Source: Euryarchaeota archaeon TMED99
GTDB taxonomy: Archaea; Thermoplasmatota; Poseidoniia; Poseidoniales; Poseidoniaceae
Reading direction: 5' to 3'
NCBI GenBank assembly: GCA_002170315.2
Contig: NHFA02000044.1
Coordinates: 1 to 36,492, forward strand
Length of the DNA stretch: 36,492 bases
The position numbers and the translations under genes are program-made. The notes below the pieces were generated by a model. That model was given only the letters and a program-made list of their open reading frames with translations, ran no database searches and was not told the origin of the DNA. Shown here piece by piece: positions 8,345 to 16,374 of the stretch. How positions within the stretch are numbered: the stretch's first letter is position 1; each line of letters starts with the position of its first letter.

Positions 8345-8610
8345 AACTCGTATCCCTGTTCACCCGTATGGGTTTGCTTGCACTCGGTATGATTCTTGTT
8401 TCTGTTCTCAGCGCTGACAGCGTTTGGGCAAACAGCAGCGAGGAGTACCCAACAACAAGTGGCCTTGCTGATTCACTTTTGTCAGACTGGATTTTGCCGC
8501 TCCTCATTCTCGGTGTTCTCATGTCGCTTGCTATGATTGGTGCGGCATATCTCGTTCGGGATGAACGGATGGAAAACCTTCTTTGGGAATTTGGAGGTGA
8601 AGAAGAATGA
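8341..8610 (+). CDS. nuoJ: Complex I subunit NuoJ, C-terminal half
   Basis: An 89-aa membrane protein with two helices: RMGLLALGMILVSVLSADS (also readable as a signal anchor) and SDWILPLLILGVLMSLAMIG. The second corresponds to the last helix of NuoJ (the yl.pFeiasvlLl.a.iGA segment), and IGAAYLVRDE resembles the NuoJ end IGAv.lark. By itself it has weak family identity. The call rests on position between NuoJ-N and NuoK, on size, and on the four-base ATGA overlaps at both ends (8341-8344 and 8607-8610), which suggest coupled 1:1 translation. The acidic tail FGGEEE is unremarkable. Confidence 0.8.
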   Translation: MKLVSLFTRMGLLALGMILVSVLSADSVWANSSEEYPTTSGLADSLLSDWILPLLILGVLMSLAMIGAAYLVRDERMENLLWEFGGEEE

Positions 8611-8909
8611 TTGATCCGGCGTTAGTTTCTGGCCTTTCCGCACTGATGTTCGTCATCGGTCTTGGTGGTGCTTTCACTCGAAAGAACGCTATTATTGTCC
8701 TTATGTGCATTGAATTGATGCTCAATGCTGCGAACATGCAATTTGCAGCAGCAGCAGTTCATCACGGTGATACAACCGGATGGGTTTACACACTTTTTGC
8801 CATTGCAATTGCGGCCAGTGAGGTTGCGATAGGTTTGGCTATTTTCCTTGCCGTTTATGGGCAACACGAAACGATATCTTTGGACGATGTGGATGTCCTG
8901 AAGAACTGA
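8607..8909 (+). CDS. nuoK: Complex I subunit NuoK
   Basis: A 100-aa antiporter-like small subunit with three membrane helices. The conserved acidic residues in the proton path are both present at the family's standard positions: Glu36 (LMCIELMLNAANMQF) and Glu72 (ASEVAIGLAIFLAVY). The GLGGAFTRKNAI turn matches G..G...RrN.i. Length is exactly typical. Starts in an ATGA overlap with NuoJ-C. Its stop codon is fused to the ribosome binding site of nuoL. Nothing unusual. Confidence 0.95.
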   Translation: MIDPALVSGLSALMFVIGLGGAFTRKNAIIVLMCIELMLNAANMQFAAAAVHHGDTTGWVYTLFAIAIAASEVAIGLAIFLAVYGQHETISLDDVDVLKN

Positions 8910-8918
8910 GGTGATTGA

Positions 8919-11189
8919 ATGGCAAGTAAAGAATCCGCACCACTTGTTCACTCGGAATGGATGCAATATGCACCGTTGATTATTCTCCTACCAATGATGG
9001 CTTTTGCCGTCATCTTGTTCCTCGGTCGTGTCTTTAATGGGCATCCGTTTTGGAAGAAGACCCTCAAGGAAGGAGGCCTCATTGCTTTGCCTGTTATGGG
9101 AGCAAGCCTAATCCTCTCATTGTTGCTGATCTCTGAATTTTTGAAAGGCAACTCAGGTGTTGACCAGATTTTTGAACAAATTGCCTGGATAAACACCGGT
9201 ATTTGGAATGGTGGTAGCACAACTGAACCGGTCTCTTTTGGTTTTGGAATATATGTTGACCACGTCACCGTAATGCTACTCTTTGTTGCATCCTTCTTGT
9301 GTTTACTCATCAACATGTTCAGTATTGGTTACATGAATACTGACCCGATTAATGATAACCGCAATCATCGATTCTATGCAGAGTTCGTATTGTTCTGTGC
9401 GGGAATGCTTGGAATGGTTCTCGCAGATTCGTTCCTTTGGCTTTTCATCTTCTGGGAAATAATGGGGCTTTGTTCTTATCTGTTAATTGGGTTCTATTAT
9501 GAACGCCCAAGTGCAGCATCTGCCGCAAAGAAAGCATTCTTGACCACTCGTATCGGTGACGTCTTCTTGATGATCGGATTGGTTATGCTTTGGGACTTGT
9601 TTGGTTCTCTTGATTATGCAGTCGTCTTTGCTACAGAAAACATCGATGCAGTCGCAGCAAATTCCGCTGGAACGCTTCAATGGGCTCTCGGTTTGATGTT
9701 CATTGGCGCAGTTGGTAAATCTGCTCAATTCCCACTTCACGTTTGGTTGCCAGACGCAATGGAAGGTCCTACGCCCGTTTCAGCTCTCATTCACGCAGCA
9801 ACAATGGTTAACGCTGGATTGTATCTGGTCGCCCGTATGTTCCCATTCTTCGGAGCAGAATCACTTCACGGAGATTTGGACGACCTCGCCTTCATCATTG
9901 CTTCCATCGGTGGTATCACTGCAGTTATGGCAGCAGCAATCGCCTTTGTTCAAATGGATTTGAAGAAAGTGTTAGCGTATTCGACCATGAGTCAACTCGC
10001 TTACATCTTTACTGGACTTGGATGCGCCATGTATCTTGCCAACACACTCGACTGGCACCATGACAGTGATGCACATTACATCGTCATTGTTGCATTCGGT
10101 GCTGCGCTCTTCCATCTATTCAATCACGCCATGGCCAAAGGAATGCTGTTCATGGCCAGCGGTTCAGTGATTCACGAAGTGCATCATGCACATCACCACC
10201 TGCATCATCATGACGACCATGGCGATGGCCACGGTGACGACCATCATGACGATGATTTCGATGCACAGTCAATGGAGAACATGGGTGGTCTTGCCTCAAA
10301 GATGCCAATCACTGCAACGGCAATGTTGGTTGGTTCGGCTTCTATTATGGGATTGCCACTTATCGGTGGATTCTGGTCCAAAGAAGGCATCATAGCCAAC
10401 GCTTGGCGAGTCGCTCAAGATGACCCTCGGTTCCTTTTCCCTGCTATGTGCGTTCTTCTCGGTGCTGCAATGACCGGGTTTTACATGTCGAGAATGTGGT
10501 TCAAGACCTTTGCAGGTAAGCCGAACAACGAGGTTGCAGCACATGTTGGCCCAACCAATATCTGGATTAAGACGCCCTTGTTTATCCTGACTTTTGTCAC
10601 GCTCTCTTCAATCATCTTTGCTGGAATGGGTTTCACTCACTGGGCATCAGATACAGAATACAGTTTCCTTTCTGAAAAGAACCTGCTTGACGGTATTCTC
10701 TATGAAATGGAACACGCCTTTGCAAATTCAGATCCTTTCTTCTTCGTCTTGACATACATTGCTATCTTCATGGGTGCGATTATTGGCCCTGGACTTGCTA
10801 TGGCTCTTTATGGTGGAAAACTCGCTGAAGGTGAAGAAGCCAAGCCTTGGATGCGTCCGGTCATTGCACTCAGTGCATGGGTCAACAAGCGCTTCCATTT
10901 CGATAACACAGCAATTCGAGAATCAACCTTAGCAACCGCTCTTGAGAACCGACTCTACATCGATGAATACTACGATAAAGCGATGCTCAATGTTGTTGCA
11001 GGCTTCTCAAACAAAGTTGCTGAAGCGGATGCTGAAGTCATTGATGGAACCATTAAAGCAATCGAAAGCGGCTCTCAATCTCTTTCGACCATTGTTCGTT
11101 CGATGACGACAGGTTCAGCTCGTGATTACATCCTCATGGTTGCGGTTGGAACATTAGCGATCTTCTTGTTCATCTGGGGGGTGGCCTGA
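8919..11189 (+). CDS. nuoL: Complex I subunit NuoL with a histidine-rich loop
   Basis: Distal proton-pumping subunit of the Mrp-antiporter family (756 aa; usual about 610-650). Key parts: FIFWEIMGLCSYLLIGFYYE (helix-5 Glu), KKAFLTTRIGD, GKSAQFPLHVWLPDAMEGPT (pump Lys and HVWLPDAMEGPTPVSALIHA) and LKKVLAYSTMSQLAY. After the GSVIHEV segment a loop (residues about 419-449, bases 10173-10263) holds 13 His and 9 Asp in about 31 residues, a likely metal-binding or buffering patch. It precedes the conserved MGGLASKMP. The C-terminal third includes a charged stretch that fits the long lateral helix, then a last membrane helix (DYILMVAVGTLAIFLFIWGV). GAGGTGA at 8908-8914 sets ATG 8919. The histidine loop is additional to the normal family core. 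Confidence 0.96.
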   Translation: MASKESAPLVHSEWMQYAPLIILLPMMAFAVILFLGRVFNGHPFWKKTLKEGGLIALPVMGASLILSLLLISEFLKGNSGVDQIFEQIAWINTGIWNGGSTTEPVSFGFGIYVDHVTVMLLFVASFLCLLINMFSIGYMNTDPINDNRNHRFYAEFVLFCAGMLGMVLADSFLWLFIFWEIMGLCSYLLIGFYYERPSAASAAKKAFLTTRIGDVFLMIGLVMLWDLFGSLDYAVVFATENIDAVAANSAGTLQWALGLMFIGAVGKSAQFPLHVWLPDAMEGPTPVSALIHAATMVNAGLYLVARMFPFFGAESLHGDLDDLAFIIASIGGITAVMAAAIAFVQMDLKKVLAYSTMSQLAYIFTGLGCAMYLANTLDWHHDSDAHYIVIVAFGAALFHLFNHAMAKGMLFMASGSVIHEVHHAHHHLHHHDDHGDGHGDDHHDDDFDAQSMENMGGLASKMPITATAMLVGSASIMGLPLIGGFWSKEGIIANAWRVAQDDPRFLFPAMCVLLGAAMTGFYMSRMWFKTFAGKPNNEVAAHVGPTNIWIKTPLFILTFVTLSSIIFAGMGFTHWASDTEYSFLSEKNLLDGILYEMEHAFANSDPFFFVLTYIAIFMGAIIGPGLAMALYGGKLAEGEEAKPWMRPVIALSAWVNKRFHFDNTAIRESTLATALENRLYIDEYYDKAMLNVVAGFSNKVAEADAEVIDGTIKAIESGSQSLSTIVRSMTTGSARDYILMVAVGTLAIFLFIWGVA

Positions 11190-12830
11190 ATGCAAGATTG
11201 GATTTCAATGCCGCTTGTCGGATTCCCGTTGGTTGCAAGCATCGTTTTACTTGCCTTTGTTTCAAATGCTGATGAATCCATGCGAAAGCGGTTATCTGCC
11301 CCAATTCGAATGGCTACCCTCGTCTTTTCACTCGTCCTTCTTACCATCACGACTGGGATGTTCTTCCAATATTTCGGAAACGTTTCGTGGGAAGGAATTT
11401 CATTCAACAGTTATGAGTTCACTCACCGCTACAATTGGATAGAATCACTTGGAATTCATTGGACCGTTGGCCTTGATGCACTTTCATTCCCTATGGTTTG
11501 GTTGACTACTTTCCTTCTCCCAGTGACTATTATCGCAACATGGAACGAGAAGAATGGAGCAGTTTACTTCCCGATTCTCTTGGCCATGGGCGGTGCACTG
11601 ATCGGCGTCTTTGTCGCTCTTGACTTGTTCATGTTCTATGTGTTCTGGGAATTGACACTGATTCCAATGTTCTTCTTGATTCTCAAGTGGGGTGGAAAAG
11701 ACCGAAAGTATGCTTCTCAGAAGTTCTTCATCTACACGTTCACTGCATCGGTTGTCATGCTCTTGGGTCTCATTACTCTCTACTTCTTCCAAGACCCCGT
11801 CAATCCACTGCAGTATGCAGGTTCGATGACAGGCCGAACGTTTGACATTCCAACCATCACTCAACATGCCTTGATTGAGAACAGCAATGGTAACTGGTAT
11901 CTCGGTGCTAATATTCAGAAAATATTGTTCGCAATGTTGATGCTCGGTTTCCTTGTCAAGTTGCCAGCGGTTCCTTTCCACACTTGGCTTCCTGATGCGC
12001 ACGTTCAGGCACCAACAGGCGGTTCTATGCTCTTAGCGGGTGTCATGCTCAAGATGGGTGCTTACGGAATGTTCCGACTTCCAGTCAGTCTTTTCCCACA
12101 CGCTCTGCAGTATTTCCAACTTGTCTTGATGGCTATTGGAATGGTTTCACTGGTATGGGGCGCAGTTGTTTGTCTTGGTCAAACGAACCTCAAGAAGATG
12201 GTTGCTTATTCATCCGTATCTCACATGGGTGTTATCCTCATCGGTATTGCCACCATGCAACCAATGGGATGGGCAGCAGCATTGTTCATGATGTTCGCTC
12301 ACGGAATTATCAGTCCTATGCTGTTCGCAGTTTGTGGTGCATTCAAGCACCATTACCACAGCATGGAAATCGGTGCCATGCGCGGAATGGCAAAACATTC
12401 GCCATGGCTTGCTACTTCGATGATGTTCGCTTGGATGGCCTCTCTCGGCTTACCTCTCTTAGCAGGTTTCGTTGCTGAATTGATGATGCTTATTGCCCTC
12501 TGGTATTTCCTTGTCGCAGAGGGATGGAGTGTCTTCTGGATGGTTGGCCCTGCATTGGTTTTAGCCATCACGGCTGCTTACTATCTTTGGTCGATGCAAC
12601 GAACTATTTTCGAGGGTGGCGATGAAACTCAACCCCCTGAATCATTGCATGGTGAATCTGTTCCGGATATTGCAAACCCAGAGAAGTTGGCAATGATTAT
12701 TCTTGCTTTCTTTACAATCCTCTTTGGTGTCATGCCGTGGATTGCACTCGATATGATGCACGATTGGACCATACAAATCTTTGAAGGCTTGATTTTGCCA
12801 ATCCTTGGCGGTTTTAATGGAGGTGCCTGA
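11190..12830 (+). CDS. nuoM: Complex I subunit NuoM
   Basis: Central proton-pumping antiporter-like subunit (546 aa, about usual). Conserved elements: GLDALSFPMVWLTTFLLP, YVFWELTLIPMFFLILKWGG (helix-5 Glu), LVKLPAVPFHTWLPDAHVQA (Lys and the HTWLPDAH loop), PTGGSMLLAGVMLKMGAYG (second Lys) and TNLKKMVAYSSVSHMGV. The start ATG abuts the nuoL stop (11187-11189) directly, with GGGGTGG five bases upstream in the end of nuoL. The stop overlaps the region that supplies the nuoN ribosome binding site. About 14 membrane helices expected. No odd features. Confidence 0.96.
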   Translation: MQDWISMPLVGFPLVASIVLLAFVSNADESMRKRLSAPIRMATLVFSLVLLTITTGMFFQYFGNVSWEGISFNSYEFTHRYNWIESLGIHWTVGLDALSFPMVWLTTFLLPVTIIATWNEKNGAVYFPILLAMGGALIGVFVALDLFMFYVFWELTLIPMFFLILKWGGKDRKYASQKFFIYTFTASVVMLLGLITLYFFQDPVNPLQYAGSMTGRTFDIPTITQHALIENSNGNWYLGANIQKILFAMLMLGFLVKLPAVPFHTWLPDAHVQAPTGGSMLLAGVMLKMGAYGMFRLPVSLFPHALQYFQLVLMAIGMVSLVWGAVVCLGQTNLKKMVAYSSVSHMGVILIGIATMQPMGWAAALFMMFAHGIISPMLFAVCGAFKHHYHSMEIGAMRGMAKHSPWLATSMMFAWMASLGLPLLAGFVAELMMLIALWYFLVAEGWSVFWMVGPALVLAITAAYYLWSMQRTIFEGGDETQPPESLHGESVPDIANPEKLAMIILAFFTILFGVMPWIALDMMHDWTIQIFEGLILPILGGFNGGA

Positions 12831-12831
12831 T

Positions 12832-14556
12832 ATGTCGAACATAACCACAGTCGAAGCATTTGGTGACGGTTTTATCAGTGCACTTTGCCCTGAATTAATG
12901 CTGTTTGCTGGTCTCTTGTTGTTGATTCTCGTGCCAAATTTGGGACGAGGCACATTCCGTATTCCAGGCACTCAGATTCGTGTTCCTTGGCTTTTAGGAG
13001 GCACACGTTTCAAAATTACAAGTGATCCAAGACTACCTGCTTGGATTGCCTCTCTCACGCTTGGCGGGGCTTTCTTGAATGTAGTTTACACCTTTAGTCA
13101 AGGTCTTGAGCGTGTTGTTATCGTTTCTGAGTCTGGCAAAGAATTACTCCTTGTGAATGGATTCAGTCGAGTTTTCGAGATGATTTTCTTCGGAGCTTTA
13201 GCCTTAGCAGCCTTTTCAAGCATGAATCGACTTCAAGTCAAGGGAATCGGAGCTCGTGTCTCTGAACATGAATTGTATAACAATCGCAGACAAGCAGATT
13301 TCTACATTCTCATGGTGACATGCGCACTTGGTATGTCTGTTGTTGCACTCGCTCAAGACCTGTTTGTTTTATTCATTGGTCTTGAATTAGCATCCTTCTC
13401 GACCTATGTTCTTGTTGCTTTCCTCAAAGAAAGTAAAGTCGGCGTTGAATCTGGAATGAAGTATTTCATCGTAGGTTCGGTCGCATCAGGAGTCGGTCTA
13501 TACGGGCTTTCAATGCTCTATCTATGGGCGGGTTCACTTCAATTCAGCGTACTCTCGGTTGCCTTCGCCGAATCTGGAACCACTGCTTTACCGCTCATCG
13601 GAATCGGTTTTGTTTTGGTTGGTTTTGGATTCAAAGTAAGTGCAGCACCGTTCCACTTTGCCGCTCCTGATGCTTATGCAGGCGCTATTAGTCCAGTTGC
13701 GGGTGTTCTTGCAACAGCCAGTAAAGCAATGGGAATGCTTGGATTGGTTCGAATGCTGCTCATTGTGGCAGCACCTGAATCCAGCGATGGAAGTGCAGTT
13801 TGGCTTGCTTGCTTAGGTGCAATGGCAGCCATCACAATGACGTGGGGTAACCTTGCTGCTCTCGGAAGCGATAATCCAAAGCGAATGCTCGCTTATTCTT
13901 CAGTTGCTCACGCAGGATACATGTTGGCCGCATTGACTGCAGTTGGTGCATGGAACTGGGATGCAACGGTTTCAGGAGATGCTGGTGCGGCTGCAGTAGC
14001 CGTAATGACAGCACTTCTTTTCCATCTTGTTGTTCTCGTTGCTTTCAAACTCGGAGCCTTCCTCGTTCTCTCTGTTCTTGAGTCTGAAGGTGGAGCCTCT
14101 CGACTTTCGTCACTCGGTGGCTTAGCAAAGCGAGAACCACTGCTTGCAGTAGCCATGTTCATCTTCATGATCTCTCTTGCTGGAGTGCCTCCTATGGCTG
14201 GTTTCCTCTCGAAATTATTGGTCATCATGGGTATCGTCCGTATCGCTGTTGGCGATATGGGTGCTGAAATTGCTGATGGTGGCGTTTTCGTCCTGGCAGA
14301 TATGCACTGGGTTTGGTGGCTTGCTTTCCTCATGGTCATCAATTCAGCCATCTCGGTCTTCTATTATCTACGCGTCGTTGTCGTGATGTTCTTTGATGAA
14401 CCCGAAGAAGGACGTGAAGGACCGCTTCCAAGTGGTTGGCAAGTTCGACTAGCAATACTTGCATGTGTGCTCACTACGGTCTTTGTTGGTCTCGCAGGCG
14501 ACGCATTGATTCGCATCTGTGAGATGGCTGCGCAAAGTCTCAACTACAATTGGTAA
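12832..14556 (+). CDS. nuoN: Complex I subunit NuoN
   Basis: Proximal proton-pumping antiporter-like subunit (574 aa from ATG 12832; family about 480). Conserved elements: helix-5 LFVLFIGLELASFSTYVLVA (Glu), GFKVSAAPFHFAAPDAYAGA (Lys and the PFHFWAPDAY-type loop, here FHFAAPDAY) and NPKRMLAYSSVAHAGYM. GGAGGTG lies 6 bases before ATG 12832, so the in-frame ATG earlier at 12817 region inside nuoM is not preferred. Two soluble loops (around residues 36-70 and 375-390) make it longer than bacterial NuoN. Last gene of the operon, followed by a hairpin and T-run. NuoE, F and G are absent, so no NADH or F420 oxidising module is encoded here. Confidence 0.95.
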   Translation: MSNITTVEAFGDGFISALCPELMLFAGLLLLILVPNLGRGTFRIPGTQIRVPWLLGGTRFKITSDPRLPAWIASLTLGGAFLNVVYTFSQGLERVVIVSESGKELLLVNGFSRVFEMIFFGALALAAFSSMNRLQVKGIGARVSEHELYNNRRQADFYILMVTCALGMSVVALAQDLFVLFIGLELASFSTYVLVAFLKESKVGVESGMKYFIVGSVASGVGLYGLSMLYLWAGSLQFSVLSVAFAESGTTALPLIGIGFVLVGFGFKVSAAPFHFAAPDAYAGAISPVAGVLATASKAMGMLGLVRMLLIVAAPESSDGSAVWLACLGAMAAITMTWGNLAALGSDNPKRMLAYSSVAHAGYMLAALTAVGAWNWDATVSGDAGAAAVAVMTALLFHLVVLVAFKLGAFLVLSVLESEGGASRLSSLGGLAKREPLLAVAMFIFMISLAGVPPMAGFLSKLLVIMGIVRIAVGDMGAEIADGGVFVLADMHWVWWLAFLMVINSAISVFYYLRVVVVMFFDEPEEGREGPLPSGWQVRLAILACVLTTVFVGLAGDALIRICEMAAQSLNYNW

Positions 14557-14608
14557 AGCGAGCAATCTCGCTTAAACGCCCTATTGCGCCACTTTAATGG
14601 CATTTTTT
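14556..14608 (+). terminator. Probable end-of-operon terminator after nuoN
   Basis: A perfect 7-bp hairpin (AAGCGAG-CAAT-CTCGCTT, 14556-14573) starts at the nuoN stop codon, and a T6 run (CATTTTTTAG, 14603-14608) follows 30 bases later. Archaeal termination depends mainly on T-runs, so the T6 may be the working part. The hairpin's role is uncertain. Confidence 0.5.
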
Positions 14609-14660
14609 AGGGTGCTGTATTCAAGAAGGGTCGACTGTTGGAGTGATTAGGTGAGGCTGA

Positions 14661-15326
14661 TTGGGTCGACGTTATGAAGAAAAAGTGGACATAGAAGAGC
14701 TTGCTCGTCTTGAGAATCCAGAAGATTCTTCTGGCGGCAAAATCAGAGTCAAAATGCCGAACCGAAAAATCAACGAAATGTTCGCCTTTGCAGAACAAAT
14801 TCTTGGTGGTCGTCGAGTGACTGTTCTGTGTGAAGATGGTGAGACTCGCATGGCACGTATCCCTGGTAAAATGCGTCGTCGTCAATGGGTCCGTGATGGT
14901 GACCTGATCATTGTATGGCCTTGGGATTTTCAAGATTCGAAAGCAGATGTCAAACATCGATATTCCAAAACACAAGCAATGTATCTTTCCCGCAAGGGTG
15001 TCTTGCCAAAAGAACTTGATTTCTTTGGCATGAATACCGCTACTGATGACACCGATGATGAGTTTTCAGATACTTTCGGAGAGGTCGATGAGCCTGAACC
15101 TGAAGCAGAGCTTGCTGAAGACGCTGACGACGAAGATGTTGACGATTTGTTTGGTTCAGATGATGATGACGATGATGATGACTTGTTTGGTTCTGAAGCT
15201 GAAGCAGAAGCAGAGGAAGAAGCTGAAGAAGAAACCCCTCATGTTCCTGTTGAAGAATACCCTGATGAAGAACAGGGTGATGACAGCGATGATGATGACG
15301 AAGACCTCGAATCATTGTTCGGTTGA
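14661..15326 (+). CDS. eif1A: Translation initiation factor aIF1A with long acidic C-terminal tail
   Basis: OB-fold initiation factor that binds the A site of the small ribosomal subunit (221 aa). The core is clear: VLCEDGETRMARIPGKMRRR (55-74), WVRDGDLIIVWPWDFQDSKA (76-95) and RYSKTQAMYLSRKGVLP, matching C.DG..R...I.GK.R...W...GD...V..W..Q..KADI..RY. Archaeal aIF1A is usually about 100-115 aa. Here an acidic tail of about 95 residues (126-221) is added. It contains repeated acidic-LFG motifs: SDTFG (136-140), DDLFG (161-165), DDLFG (173-177) and the very end LESLFG (216-221). An in-frame TGA (14658-14660) directly precedes the TTG at 14661, so that TTG is the only start for the full core. 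GTGAGG is just upstream. Rio1 follows closely. Confidence 0.93.
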   Translation: MGRRYEEKVDIEELARLENPEDSSGGKIRVKMPNRKINEMFAFAEQILGGRRVTVLCEDGETRMARIPGKMRRRQWVRDGDLIIVWPWDFQDSKADVKHRYSKTQAMYLSRKGVLPKELDFFGMNTATDDTDDEFSDTFGEVDEPEPEAELAEDADDEDVDDLFGSDDDDDDDDLFGSEAEAEAEEEAEEETPHVPVEEYPDEEQGDDSDDDDEDLESLFG

Positions 15327-15356
15327 ATCGTATGATGCATGACCCTGGGTGGGCGT

Positions 15357-16364
15357 ATGGCGAAAAAGAAAGATTGGAATGATGAACTCGGTTCCAATAA
15401 ACGTCAGCGTAAGCGTCACCGTCAAAACCGGAACTCATCCAAAAACAAGCATTCAGAACAAGGCAAGGATGAAGATTTTGCCAAGACAGAAGAAGATCAC
15501 TTTTTGAGCAATTTAGAAGCAAAATCAGGTGCTTTTAATTGGATGAAAGAAGACCGCTACAAGCGTATGTTTCGTGATATTGAATCCAAGATTCAAGGTG
15601 CTATGGGTACAGGAACATACGACTGGGTAGACCGTCGAGTGTTTGACCAAGTGTTTGATCGAATGACGTTGATGTCATTGTATAAACTCATGAAAGGCGG
15701 AACCATCGATACACTTGACTTTCCAATTGCTCGAGGCAAAGAAGCGCACGTTTTTCACGCAACCGATATCGATGGTAAGACCGTAGCAGTCAAAATTTTC
15801 CACACCTCGAATGCAGTTTTCAAAAATCTCATTCAATACATCGAAGGTGACCGTCGATTCGGAGGATTACGCCGCCGACATCGTGATCTTGTTGATATTT
15901 GGGTTCGAAAAGAACATCGCAATCTTTCCAGATTAGCTCGGTGGGGTCTGAATGTTCCAAAACCACTTGGAATCCATAAGAATGTCTTGGTTATGGAATA
16001 TCTTGGAACAGAAACCTCAGCATCACCGAAACTCCGTGAAGTTGAAATTGAGAACCCTGAAGTCGTTTTTGAGGAATTACTCGAGTTCTTAGCAACATGT
16101 TGGCAAAAAGCAAACCTCGTTCATGGCGATTTTTCACCGTATAATATTCTCTGGCATAACGGCGGCCCTGTGGTGATTGATGTAGGACAAGCCGTCATTC
16201 AAACGCATCCAAAAGCCCAAGAATTCCTCGTTCGAGATGTCACTCGTCTGGTTGAATGGGCAGTCAAAAATGGAATCGAAATAACGCTTGCTGAAGCCAT
16301 GTATGAAGTTCTTAATATGAATCTCGACCATGTAGAACCTGTTGTTTTTTCAGAAGAAGAATAA
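15357..16364 (+). CDS. rio1: RIO1 family atypical serine kinase
   Basis: Kinase/ATPase of small-subunit ribosome maturation (335 aa). Visible parts: ATP-loop PIARGKEAHVF (123-133), Lys146 (VAVKIF), hinge LVMEYLG (211-217), catalytic loop LVHGDFSPYNIL (Asp258, Asn263), and metal-binding VIDVGQAV (Asp275) followed by HPKAQEFLVRDV, all typical of the Rio1 rather than Rio2 branch (Rio1 usually IDVSQSV). A basic N-terminal extension of about 35 residues (KKKDWNDE, KRQRKRHRQNRN) could bind RNA. ATG 15357 has GGGTGGG just before it; ATG 15339 is the alternative (+6 residues). Follows aIF1A by 30 bases. This neighbourhood with the KH protein is known in other Euryarchaeota. Cytoplasmic. Confidence 0.95.
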   Translation: MAKKKDWNDELGSNKRQRKRHRQNRNSSKNKHSEQGKDEDFAKTEEDHFLSNLEAKSGAFNWMKEDRYKRMFRDIESKIQGAMGTGTYDWVDRRVFDQVFDRMTLMSLYKLMKGGTIDTLDFPIARGKEAHVFHATDIDGKTVAVKIFHTSNAVFKNLIQYIEGDRRFGGLRRRHRDLVDIWVRKEHRNLSRLARWGLNVPKPLGIHKNVLVMEYLGTETSASPKLREVEIENPEVVFEELLEFLATCWQKANLVHGDFSPYNILWHNGGPVVIDVGQAVIQTHPKAQEFLVRDVTRLVEWAVKNGIEITLAEAMYEVLNMNLDHVEPVVFSEEE

Positions 16365-16374
16365 TTATTCTTCT
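16355..16374. repeat. 20-base perfect palindrome at convergent stop codons
   Basis: AGAAGAATAATTATTCTTCT spans the TAA of rio1 (16362-16364) and the abutting TAA of the opposite KH gene (16365-16367). Each half also codes for Glu residues at the C-terminus of each protein. It may act as a bidirectional terminator, or it may simply reflect two similar ends (EEE-stop and GEE-stop). Confidence 0.6.

Noticed and set aside
15040-15522. Minus-strand ORF opposite the aIF1A tail and rio1 start
   Set aside because: Open only because the plus strand is GAT/GAA-rich. Gives a low-complexity His/Leu/Gln chain without a start signal.
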